Assembly: GCA_964573775.1 (NCBI GenBank)
Contig: CAZNKU010000036.1
Coordinates: 1-12,648, forward strand
Direction of reading: 5' to 3'
Length of the DNA stretch: 12,648 bases
DNA from: CAZNKU01 sp964573775
GTDB lineage: Bacteria > Bacillota > Clostridia > Monoglobales > Firm-18
The notes below the pieces were generated by a model that had not been told where the DNA came from, searched no databases, and saw only the letters and a list, made by a program, of their open reading frames with translations. Position numbers and translations under genes: made by a program. Below are positions 1-5,233 of the stretch, piece after piece; position 1 is the first letter of the stretch; each line of letters opens with the position of its first letter.

Positions 1-692
1 CACTTCAGAATCTATCAGATGATCAGGATCTAGTAGGTGCTCACCTATATGATGTAGACGAAGACAGATACGTTGGTGCTATCGCTCTATATGCTGAAAA
101 CCAGATTACACCTACATCAAAGAGTGCTACATTTGTTACAAAGATTTCTGATACAACAGATGAAGACGGTTATGACGTAGTACGTGTTACAGGTTACAAG
201 GATCTTGAAGAAGTTACATACTACTGCGATTCTACAGATATCAGCGTAGGTGACTTGGTAGTTCCTGTATACAAAGCAAACGGTGACGTTAACTACTTCG
301 AAGTTGTAGGTGCAGGTTTCTCAACATTGGATGAAGATGTTGAAATCGACTACACAACTAACTTGACAGTTCTTGAAGACGCTGATGAAGACTTGGGTTA
401 TCGTTCACCAATCAACACAAAGAAGAAATTCATTGAAGTTAATGGTGAAGAATACAAGATCACTGGTTCTACAAATGTATATGTATTTGATGAAACAATT
501 GGTTCACGTAACAAGTTCAAAGTTGGTGAAGGTCTTGGTTATGTAGGCTTTGACATCTATGAAAATGATGACGAAGAAGTAGTAGTTGATCTACTTGTAA
601 ACGATGAAGTTTCAGAAGCTGATCACGTAGAAGTATACATGTACATCTATGATGGTGATGTTACAGATTTGGTTTACTATATAGCTGAATAA
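1..692 (+). CDS. C-terminal part of an acidic, probably surface or secreted protein (5' end outside window)
   Basis: The reading frame is open from the first full codon at position 3 to the TAA at 690-692, giving 229 residues with no start required inside the window, so the gene begins upstream. A TTG at 255 is in frame but is not a convincing start because coding continues without a break before it. The visible part is strongly acidic (about 53 Asp/Glu against about 14 Lys/Arg), rich in Val, Tyr, Thr and Gly, and has one Cys. It looks like alternating beta-strand segments such as GDLVVPVYKANGDVNYFEVV. I see no membrane helix, LPXTG motif or SLH repeat in this part. The composition suggests a modular extracellular protein, for example an S-layer-type protein of Clostridia whose anchoring domain would lie upstream. 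That is inference; the family is not recognised. A strong terminator follows 36 nt after the stop. Confidence 0.6.
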   Translation, partial: LQNLSDDQDLVGAHLYDVDEDRYVGAIALYAENQITPTSKSATFVTKISDTTDEDGYDVVRVTGYKDLEEVTYYCDSTDISVGDLVVPVYKANGDVNYFEVVGAGFSTLDEDVEIDYTTNLTVLEDADEDLGYRSPINTKKKFIEVNGEEYKITGSTNVYVFDETIGSRNKFKVGEGLGYVGFDIYENDDEEVVVDLLVNDEVSEADHVEVYMYIYDGDVTDLVYYIAE

Positions 693-728
693 GTAGTTGT
701 TTAGATTTTCTAAACCTTTATAAAATTC

Positions 729-760
729 AACCTCCGGGTTTTACCCGGGGGTTGTTTTTT
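729..760 (+). terminator. Intrinsic terminator of the acidic-protein gene
   Basis: An 11-bp stem (729-739 with 743-753, one G-T pair, GC-rich core CCGGG/CCCGG) with a 3-nt TTT loop is followed by G and six T (755-760). It lies 36 nt after the stop codon of the upstream gene, so it should separate that gene from the toxin-antitoxin unit. Confidence 0.93.
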
Positions 761-771
761 GTGTTAACGAA

Positions 772-794
772 TACCACGCGATAGTCGTGTGGTA
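772..794. other. Hairpin with 10-bp stem, function unknown
   Basis: Positions 772-781 pair with 785-794 (one G-T pair) around a 3-nt loop TAG. A run of A (794-800) follows rather than T, and there is no T run on the complementary strand side either, so it is not an intrinsic terminator in either direction. It could be part of the repeat-like intergenic sequence that follows. Confidence 0.5.
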
Positions 795-823
795 AAAAAA
801 GGTTATAGCTTTGCCTGTTAAAG

Positions 824-873
824 CCTTCTCCTTGAGTATAAGGTATGCGACGAAGTCGTTCAGATTAGGTGTA
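824..873. repeat. Degenerate two-hairpin intergenic repeat, gut-Clostridia type
   Basis: The sequence begins CCTTCTCCTTGA and forms two successive hairpins. The first pairs 824-831 with 836-843 around loop TTGA, with two mismatches. The second pairs 847-851 with 855-859 around GAA. A GATTAGGTG-like end follows. This matches from memory the pattern of short palindromic repeats scattered between genes in many gut Clostridia (CCTTCTCCTTGAGGAGAAGG, then a variable CGAA hairpin, then GGATGAGGTG). The mismatches in the first stem suggest a decayed copy. The stretch 761-884 contains no gene that I can support. Confidence 0.45.
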
Positions 874-884
874 AAATAAACATG

Positions 885-913
885 TTGACAATATCCTATA
901 ATTTGTATATAAT
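885..913 (+). promoter_or_regulatory. Consensus sigma-A promoter of the phd-doc unit
   Basis: TTGACA (885-890) and TATAAT (908-913) are separated by exactly 17 bp, a perfect match to the housekeeping consensus. Transcription should begin near 920, giving a 5' leader of about 40 nt before the antitoxin start at 959. Confidence 0.9.
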
Positions 914-929
914 ATATATTATAGGATAT
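891..929. promoter_or_regulatory. Probable operator of the phd-doc unit: 12-bp perfect inverted repeat plus nested palindrome
   Basis: ATATCCTATAAT (891-902) is the exact reverse complement of ATTATAGGATAT (918-929), with 15 bp between the arms. One arm fills most of the spacer and the other covers the probable start site. A second perfect palindrome of 16 bp, TATAATATATATTATA (908-923), contains the -10 box. Phd/YefM antitoxins repress their own promoters by binding palindromes, and toxin levels modulate this (conditional cooperativity). The placement fits such autoregulation, but binding is inferred. Confidence 0.75.
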
Positions 930-958
930 ATTTATGGTATAAATAATAGGAGGTAATT

Positions 959-1201
959 ATGAATATAAACACGGAAACAATTACAACTATAACAGAAGCC
1001 AATCAGAACTTCTCTAAAGTTGCTAAAGTGGCAGAAAGTAATGGTCAGGCAGTTATTTTTAAAAATAATAAACCAAAATTTTTGCTTATTGATGTTGATT
1101 CAAATTTGTATTTTGACATTACGGATGATGAAAAAATTGATATTGCAGCTAAAAGAATTATGAATCGCTTTAAGCCTGCATTTGAGGAGCTGGCAAAATG
1201 A
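959..1201 (+). CDS. phd: Phd/YefM-family antitoxin
   Basis: This 80-residue protein is of the size and layout of Phd/YefM antitoxins. The N-terminal half (about 1-50, beginning MNINTETITTITEANQNFSK) fits the DNA-binding fold, with the strand-like AVIFKNNKPKFLLIDVD where family members carry their beta hairpin. The charged helical C terminus (about 53-80, DDEKIDIAAKRIMNRFKPAF) would be the part that wraps and neutralises the toxin. The ATG has AGGAGGT 4 nt upstream (948-954). The last codons overlap the toxin gene as ATGA, so translation is probably coupled with antitoxin made first. Base composition is about 31% GC by hand count, against about 40-45% in samples of the nearby L3 gene, which hints at separate ancestry. 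The family call rests on size, pattern and partner. Confidence 0.87.
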   Translation: MNINTETITTITEANQNFSKVAKVAESNGQAVIFKNNKPKFLLIDVDSNLYFDITDDEKIDIAAKRIMNRFKPAFEELAK

Positions 1202-1584
1202 TAAAAATCAGTAAAGAAAAAGTTTTACTTTTACATCAGCTGATTGCTGAAGAAACCGGGGGAGATGTCGGCATAAGGGATATTGGGCTTTTGGAAAGTG
1301 CGCTTAACAATGCATACAGTACATTTGGAGGGGAAGATCTTTATAAAACAAAAGAAGAAAAAGCTGCAAGTCTTGGCTTTTCTCTTATATCAAATCATGC
1401 TTTTGTTGACGGAAATAAAAGAATCGGCGTGTATGTTATGCTGACCTTTTTGGAAGCTGAAGGAATTAAAATGAATTGCACTAATTCAGATGTCGTTAAT
1501 CTTGGGTTGTCTGTTGCATCGGGAAATATGAAATATGACGATATTTTAAATTGGATATATAAATTCAAAAAACAAAAAATTTAA
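1198..1584 (+). CDS. doc: Doc-type Fic-domain toxin (death on curing)
   Basis: This 128-residue protein has the Doc form of the Fic motif, HAFVDGNKR, at residues 67-75 (catalytic His67; Asp71, Asn73, Lys74 and Arg75 in the nucleotide loop). Doc-type Fic proteins differ from AMP-transferring Fic enzymes by having Lys where the latter have Gly in GNGR. Phage P1 Doc phosphorylates EF-Tu on a threonine and stops translation, so the same activity is expected here, but the substrate is not shown by the sequence. The N-terminal IRDIGLLESALNNAYSTFGG and the central SLGFSLISNHAF match the family. The gene starts at an ATG overlapping the antitoxin stop by 4 nt, with GAGGAG at 1184-1189. Length is normal for Doc (about 126) and the active-site motif is intact, so the toxin looks functional. 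A terminator follows within 60 nt. Confidence 0.93.
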   Translation: MIKISKEKVLLLHQLIAEETGGDVGIRDIGLLESALNNAYSTFGGEDLYKTKEEKAASLGFSLISNHAFVDGNKRIGVYVMLTFLEAEGIKMNCTNSDVVNLGLSVASGNMKYDDILNWIYKFKKQKI

Positions 1585-1589
1585 AACCA

Positions 1590-1642
1590 ATATGTTGTAT
1601 TTATTTTTCTGAATAAACATAGTAAATACAACATATATTTTT
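1590..1642 (+). terminator. AT-rich intrinsic terminator after doc
   Basis: A perfect 14-bp inverted repeat (1590-1603 with 1623-1636, ATATGTTGTATTTA and its complement) with a 19-nt loop is followed by A and five T (1638-1642). It begins 6 nt after the doc stop. The stem is AT-rich and the loop long, so it may be leaky. Confidence 0.65.
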
Positions 1643-1686
1643 ACTTAAAATGGAAATAAATGGATGAAATATTACAATTGTGTTAC

Positions 1687-1739
1687 AAACAAAAAAAATA
1701 TAAAAAAAGCTTGCAATCACTGAATTTATGTAGTATAAT
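1687..1739 (+). promoter_or_regulatory. S10-spc operon promoter with UP-like A-tracts
   Basis: TTGCAA (1711-1716) and TATAAT (1734-1739) lie 17 bp apart. Immediately upstream, A-tracts at 1691-1698 and 1702-1708 occupy the position of an UP element contacted by the RNA polymerase alpha subunits, as expected for a strong growth-linked promoter. The start site should fall near 1745-1747. It is the only good promoter I can see upstream of the 23-gene cluster. Confidence 0.85.
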
Positions 1740-1745
1740 TAATCA

Positions 1746-2021
1746 AGTGTGATATGACATTACGATGATGCAGGAGGTTGCCGACGTGTGATTAGTCGGG
1801 TTTTTCTGCGGAGATTGTCCAGTTTTTAAAGCCGGGCGCCAATCACAAACTACTTATTTCGACGATACTTTTATGCCCTGATTTCGTTGCTATCAAAGGC
1901 ATAATTGCGCATTTACTCAGTAGTTTCATGCCCAGTTTTACCCCGAAGGTGAAATCTGGGTTTTTAAAATGGCCCACTCGATACGCCCGGGTGAGTGTAA
2001 AGAATTAAGGAGGAAATCAAA
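1746..2021 (+). promoter_or_regulatory. Structured 5' leader of the S10 operon (candidate autoregulatory RNA)
   Basis: About 275 nt separate the predicted start site from rpsJ and hold no credible gene. Elements seen in order: an outer pair GCAG/CTGC (1770-1773 with 1806-1809) enclosing hairpin CCGAC/GTCGG (1781-1785 with 1795-1799) and a T5 run (1801-1805); AAACTACT/AGTAGTTT (1847-1854 with 1919-1926) enclosing TTATGCC/GGCATAA (1871-1877 with 1898-1904), itself topped by TGAT/ATCA; a terminator-like hairpin (1931-1965); and CACTC/GAGTG (1975-1979 with 1993-1997) just before the rpsJ ribosome-binding site AAGGAGG (2007-2013). In E. coli the S10 leader is bound by L4, which reduces transcription and translation. 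Whether this leader senses L4 or another r-protein is unknown. I cannot match it to a named RNA family with confidence. Confidence 0.75.
1931..1965 (+). terminator. Intrinsic terminator-like hairpin inside the S10 leader (attenuator)
   Basis: Positions 1931-1942 pair with 1948-1960 (12 bp with one bulged T at 1955 and one G-T pair; CCCAG/CTGGG at the base) around loop CCGAA, followed directly by five T (1961-1965). It lies between the promoter and the first gene of an essential operon, so it must be read through at least part of the time. That is the layout expected of a regulated attenuator. Confidence 0.75.
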
Positions 2022-2336
2022 ATGGCAGCAGTAAAAGAAAAAATCAGAATCAGACTTAAGGCGTATGACCACGTTTTAATTGATCAGTCAGCTGAAAAAA
2101 TCGTGGAAACAGCTAAAAGAACAGGTGCTACAGTATCTGGCCCTATTCCATTGCCTACAAAGAAGGAAATCATTACAATCCTTCGTGCGGTTCACAAGTA
2201 TAAAGATTCCCGTGAACAGTTCGAAATGAGAACTCACAAGAGATTGATTGATATTCTGTCACCGTCTCAGAAAACAGTTGAGACATTGATGAGATTGGAC
2301 TTGCCTGCAGGTGTTGATATAGAAATTAAGCTTTAA
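2022..2336 (+). CDS. rpsJ: 30S ribosomal protein S10
   Basis: S10 sits in the 30S head and also acts with NusB (as NusE) in transcription antitermination. The 104-residue product is close to the usual length of about 102. It shows RLKAYDH at 11-17, DQSAEKIVETAKRTGA at 21-36, SGPIPLPTK at 39-47 (start of the long head-inserting loop) and KDSREQFEMRTHKR at 61-74, all characteristic of the family. The ATG has AAGGAGG 8 nt upstream. It is the first gene of the cluster and follows the structured leader. As NusE, S10 could in principle take part in control of transcription through the leader, but nothing in the sequence shows this. An 80-nt gap holding a hairpin separates it from rplC. Confidence 0.98.
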   Translation: MAAVKEKIRIRLKAYDHVLIDQSAEKIVETAKRTGATVSGPIPLPTKKEIITILRAVHKYKDSREQFEMRTHKRLIDILSPSQKTVETLMRLDLPAGVDIEIKL

Positions 2337-2354
2337 TTTCTCAGATACCTTGGG

Positions 2355-2393
2355 TATTAGGTCATGTTTGCGGTAAAATGCCGTAAACCAATA
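2355..2393 (+). promoter_or_regulatory. Hairpin in the rpsJ-rplC gap
   Basis: GTTTGCGG (2366-2373) pairs with CCGTAAAC (2381-2388, one G-T) around TAAAATG. Flanking TATTAGG and CCAATA can lengthen the stem with a bulge. There is no T run after it, so it is not a terminator. It sits in the longest gap between r-protein genes, about 10 nt before the rplC ribosome-binding site, and could affect rplC initiation or serve as a processing site; this is inference. Confidence 0.5.
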
Positions 2394-2416
2394 ACCATAT
2401 AGAAAGGAAGAATAGT

Positions 2417-3052
2417 ATGCAGAAAGCAATCTTGGCTAAGAAACTGGGTATGACTCAGATTTTTGATGAAACAGGTAAAGTAATTCCTGTAACAGTTATC
2501 GAAGCCGGACCAAACGCAGTTATTCAGAAGAAAACTGTGGAAAACGACGGTTATGAAGCCGTACAGGTTGGTTTTGTTGATCTTAAAGAAAAGAAAACAA
2601 ACAAACCTACAAAAGGACACTTTGCAAAAGCAGGTGTTGCACCAAAGAAATTTATCAAGGAGTTCAGACTTGACGACGTTTCAGCTCTAAATGTTGGAGA
2701 TGAAATTAAAGCTGATATCTTTGAAGCAGGTGAAAAAGTAGACGTAGCAGGTATCACAAAAGGTAAGGGCTACGCAGGTACAATCAAGAGATGGGGCCAG
2801 CACAGAGGTCCTATGACTCACGGTTCAGGTTATCACAGAGGCCCTGGTTCAATGGGTATGTGTTCTGATCCGGGTCGTGTGTTCAAGGGTAAGAGACTAC
2901 CAGGACACATGGGTGTTGAAAGAGTAACAATACAGAACCTTGCAGTGGTTAAGGTAGACGCTGAAAAGAACATCATTCTTATCAAAGGCGGTTTGCCAGG
3001 ACCTAAAGGTGGTCTTCTAATTGTTAAAAATACAGTTAAAGGTCGTAAGTAA
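2417..3052 (+). CDS. rplC: 50S ribosomal protein L3
   Basis: L3 is an early-assembly 50S protein whose central extension reaches toward the peptidyl-transferase centre. The 211-residue product matches the usual length. Visible signatures are KGKGYAGTIKRWG (115-127), HGSGYHRGPGSMG (135-147) and FKGKRLPGHMG (156-166). The glutamine that E. coli PrmB methylates (Gln150 in GQNQTPG) is replaced here by Met148 in MCSDPG, so that modification cannot occur at this site. The start is ATG with GAAAGGAAG upstream (2401-2409). The next gene, rplD, begins 20 nt after the stop. Confidence 0.98.
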   Translation: MQKAILAKKLGMTQIFDETGKVIPVTVIEAGPNAVIQKKTVENDGYEAVQVGFVDLKEKKTNKPTKGHFAKAGVAPKKFIKEFRLDDVSALNVGDEIKADIFEAGEKVDVAGITKGKGYAGTIKRWGQHRGPMTHGSGYHRGPGSMGMCSDPGRVFKGKRLPGHMGVERVTIQNLAVVKVDAEKNIILIKGGLPGPKGGLLIVKNTVKGRK

Positions 3053-3072
3053 TTCGGAAGGAGGAAAACAAA

Positions 3073-3693
3073 GTGCCAAAAACAACATTATATAATATAA
3101 AGGCTGAAAAAGTTGGCGAAATCGAACTTAACGATTTGGTATTCGGTATCGAAGCTAACAAAGAAGCTATGCACACAATGGTTGTTAATTATCTTGCAAA
3201 CCAGAGACAGGGTACTCAGAGCACAAAGACACGTACAGAAGTTCGTGGCGGCGGCAGAAAGCCTTGGAGACAGAAAGGTACAGGTCGTGCAAGACAGGGT
3301 AGCATCCGCGCTCCACAGTGGACCGGCGGTGGTGTTGCTTTGGGACCTAAGCCAAGAAGTTACCGTTTTACAGTAAACAAAAAACTTCGTAGATTGGCAT
3401 TAAAATCTGCTCTTTCTACAAAGGTTGCTGAAAACGAAATTATCGTTATAGACGATTTGAAGCTTGATTCATTCAAGACAAAGGAAATGGCTGCAATTCT
3501 TAAAGCTTTCGAAGCTGACAACGCTTTGGTTGTTACAGCTGGTAAAGACGATAACGTAGTAAGAAGTGCTGCTAACATTCCTGGAATCGAAACATCAATG
3601 GCTGAAAACCTTAACGTATACGATGTTATCAAACACAACAAGTTCATCGTTACTAAGGATGCCGTTTCTAAGATTGAGGAGGTGTATGCATAA
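3073..3693 (+). CDS. rplD: 50S ribosomal protein L4
   Basis: L4 binds 23S rRNA and its extended loop forms part of the nascent-chain tunnel constriction with L22. In E. coli it is also the autogenous repressor of the S10 operon. The 206-residue product has the tunnel-loop signature RGGGRKPWRQKGTGRARQGS (58-77) followed by RAPQWTGGGVALGPKPRSY (79-97). The start is GTG, 9 nt after GGAAGGAGG (3056-3064), and I find no better ATG. The stop overlaps the rplW start by one base (TAATG), giving translational coupling. If the leader upstream of rpsJ is autoregulatory, L4 is the first protein to test as ligand, although Firmicutes need not follow E. coli. Confidence 0.98.
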   Translation: MPKTTLYNIKAEKVGEIELNDLVFGIEANKEAMHTMVVNYLANQRQGTQSTKTRTEVRGGGRKPWRQKGTGRARQGSIRAPQWTGGGVALGPKPRSYRFTVNKKLRRLALKSALSTKVAENEIIVIDDLKLDSFKTKEMAAILKAFEADNALVVTAGKDDNVVRSAANIPGIETSMAENLNVYDVIKHNKFIVTKDAVSKIEEVYA

Positions 3694-3989
3694 TGGCTAA
3701 GACAGCATATGATATTATCCGTAAGCCTATCATTACTGAAAAGTCAATGAATGCAACAGCAGAAAAGAAGTACACCTTTAAAGTAGACGTTAACGCTAAC
3801 AAGATTGAAATTAAAAAAGCAGTTGAAGAAATCTTTGGCGTAAAAGTTGAGAAAGTTAATACAATTAATGTTCTTGGCAAGTTTAAGAGAATGGGTGTAC
3901 ACGTTGGTAAACGTGCAGACTGGAAAAAGGCAATCGTTAAACTTACAGACGACAGCAAAACAATCGAATTTTTCGAAGGTATGAACTAA
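3693..3989 (+). CDS. rplW: 50S ribosomal protein L23
   Basis: L23 lies at the tunnel exit and is the docking site for trigger factor, SRP and the Sec translocon. The 98-residue product fits the family length and begins MAKTAYDIIRKPIITEKSM. The Glu in TEKS (Glu16) corresponds to the exposed residue used for trigger-factor docking in E. coli (Glu18). GKFKRMGVHVGKRADWKKAIV (about 68-88) is the usual rRNA-binding C-terminal region. The ATG overlaps the rplD stop by one base, with GAGGAGGTG at 3676-3684 inside rplD. A small inverted repeat, ATTCCG/CGGAAT (3989-4002), sits right after the stop in the 41-nt gap before rplB. Confidence 0.98.
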   Translation: MAKTAYDIIRKPIITEKSMNATAEKKYTFKVDVNANKIEIKKAVEEIFGVKVEKVNTINVLGKFKRMGVHVGKRADWKKAIVKLTDDSKTIEFFEGMN

Positions 3990-4030
3990 TTCCGGTCGGA
4001 ATCTCAAAACTTAAAAAGGAGTGAAAAACA

Positions 4031-4864
4031 GTGGCAATTAAGAAATTCAAACCTACGACACCGTCAAGACGTTTTATGACAGTGTCTGCATTTGAAGGCA
4101 TAGATAAGGTTGCTCCGGAGAAATCTCTGTTGGAACCTATTAAAAAGACTGCCGGCAGAAACAGCTACGGCAGAATCACTGTTCGTCATCGTGGCGGCGG
4201 TGTAAAAAGAAAGTACAGAATAATCGACTTCAAGAGAGATAAGGACGGTATCTCAGCAGAAGTTATGTCTATCGAATACGATCCAAACCGTTCAGCAAAT
4301 ATTGCTCTTCTACAGTACGAAGACGGCGAAAAGAGATACATCATCGCTCCTCTTGGTCTTAAGAAGGGTGACAAGGTTATCTCAGGCGACGGCGCTGACA
4401 TCATCCCTGGTAACGCTATGACAATTGCTAACATCCCTGTTGGTACATTGATTCATAACATCGAACTTTATCCTGGTAAGGGCGCTCAGTTGGTTAGAAG
4501 TGCCGGTAACTCAGCTCAGTTGATGGCTAAGGAAAACGGCTATGCACAGGTAAGACTTCCATCAAGTGAAGTTAGAATGATAAGACTAGACTGCAAAGCT
4601 ACAATCGGTGAAGTTGGTAACAACGACCACGAAAACATTTCTATCGGTAAAGCTGGTAGAAAGCGTCATATGGGTTGGAGACCTACAGTTCGCGGTAGCG
4701 TAATGAACCCTTGCGATCATCCTCACGGTGGTGGTGAAGGTAGATCACCTATCGGTCGTCCATCTCCTGTTACTCCATGGGGTAAGCCTGCTCTTGGTCT
4801 TAAGACAAGATCTACTAAGAAGGCATCAGAGAAGTTTATTGTTAAACATCGTAACAGTAAATAA
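4031..4864 (+). CDS. rplB: 50S ribosomal protein L2
   Basis: L2 is a universally conserved 23S rRNA-binding protein needed for subunit association and peptidyl-transferase function. The 277-residue product matches the standard length (about 273-277). It has the N-terminal NSYGRITVRHRGGG segment (44-57) and the C-terminal CDHPHGGGEGRSPIGR (228-243); His230 corresponds to the functionally important His229 of E. coli. The start is GTG, 8 nt after AAAGGAG (4016-4022). A GTG at 4021 is in another frame. The stop is followed by 35 nt before rpsS. Confidence 0.98.
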   Translation: MAIKKFKPTTPSRRFMTVSAFEGIDKVAPEKSLLEPIKKTAGRNSYGRITVRHRGGGVKRKYRIIDFKRDKDGISAEVMSIEYDPNRSANIALLQYEDGEKRYIIAPLGLKKGDKVISGDGADIIPGNAMTIANIPVGTLIHNIELYPGKGAQLVRSAGNSAQLMAKENGYAQVRLPSSEVRMIRLDCKATIGEVGNNDHENISIGKAGRKRHMGWRPTVRGSVMNPCDHPHGGGEGRSPIGRPSPVTPWGKPALGLKTRSTKKASEKFIVKHRNSK

Positions 4865-4899
4865 TATAGAGATTATTTACCGAAAGGAGGAAACATTAA

Positions 4900-5172
4900 A
4901 TGAGTCGTTCATTAAAGAAAGCACCTTACGTATGCGAAAAGTTGCTTAAGAGAATAAATGAATTAAACGAATCAGGTGATAAGAAAGTTATCCAGACCTG
5001 GTCACGTCCATCTACTATATATCCTGAAATGGTTGGTCATACAATCGCTGTTCATGACGGCAGAAAGCATGTTCCTGTATACGTTACAGAAGATATGGTA
5101 GGTCATAAACTTGGTGAATTTTCACCTACAAGAACATTTAAAGGTCACGCAGGAGCAAAGACTTCAAAATAA
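4900..5172 (+). CDS. rpsS: 30S ribosomal protein S19
   Basis: S19 binds 16S rRNA in the 30S head, pairs with S13, and lies near the A-site tRNA. The 90-residue product is of normal length. Signatures are RSLKKAPYV at the N terminus, SRPSTIYPEMVGHTIAVHDG in the middle and KLGEFSPTRTFKGH near the C terminus. It begins at an ATG placed 9 nt after AAAGGAGG (4883-4890). A 61-nt gap with only short weak inverted repeats precedes rplV. Confidence 0.98.
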   Translation: MSRSLKKAPYVCEKLLKRINELNESGDKKVIQTWSRPSTIYPEMVGHTIAVHDGRKHVPVYVTEDMVGHKLGEFSPTRTFKGHAGAKTSK

Positions 5173-5233
5173 GTTCAATTCTTGATTAAGAGTTTTATTT
5201 AAACAGTTAAGTCTGTTGAAAGGAGGCAATATT

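Noticed and set aside
1754..1791. Short upstream ORFs in the rpsJ leader (ATG 1754, ATG 1765, GTG 1786 followed by a stop) near AGGAGG at 1772-1777
   Set aside because: The ATGs lack a ribosome-binding site and encode 4-8 residues; the GTG after AGGAGG reads straight into TGA. A start-stop element cannot be excluded but there is no positive evidence.
1781..1805. CCGAC/GTCGG hairpin with T5 as a second leader terminator
   Set aside because: The stem is only 5 bp with a 9-nt loop, and the T run can be held in the surrounding GCAG/CTGC pairing; better viewed as part of the leader fold.
2357..2757. Minus-strand frames opposite rplC
   Set aside because: They shadow a certain coding gene, have Cys/Phe-rich nonsense composition and no start signals.
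5216..5233. TTG at 5216 as the start of rplV
   Set aside because: It would translate the Shine-Dalgarno AAAGGAGG itself; ATG 5234 is correctly spaced and gives the normal L22 N terminus.
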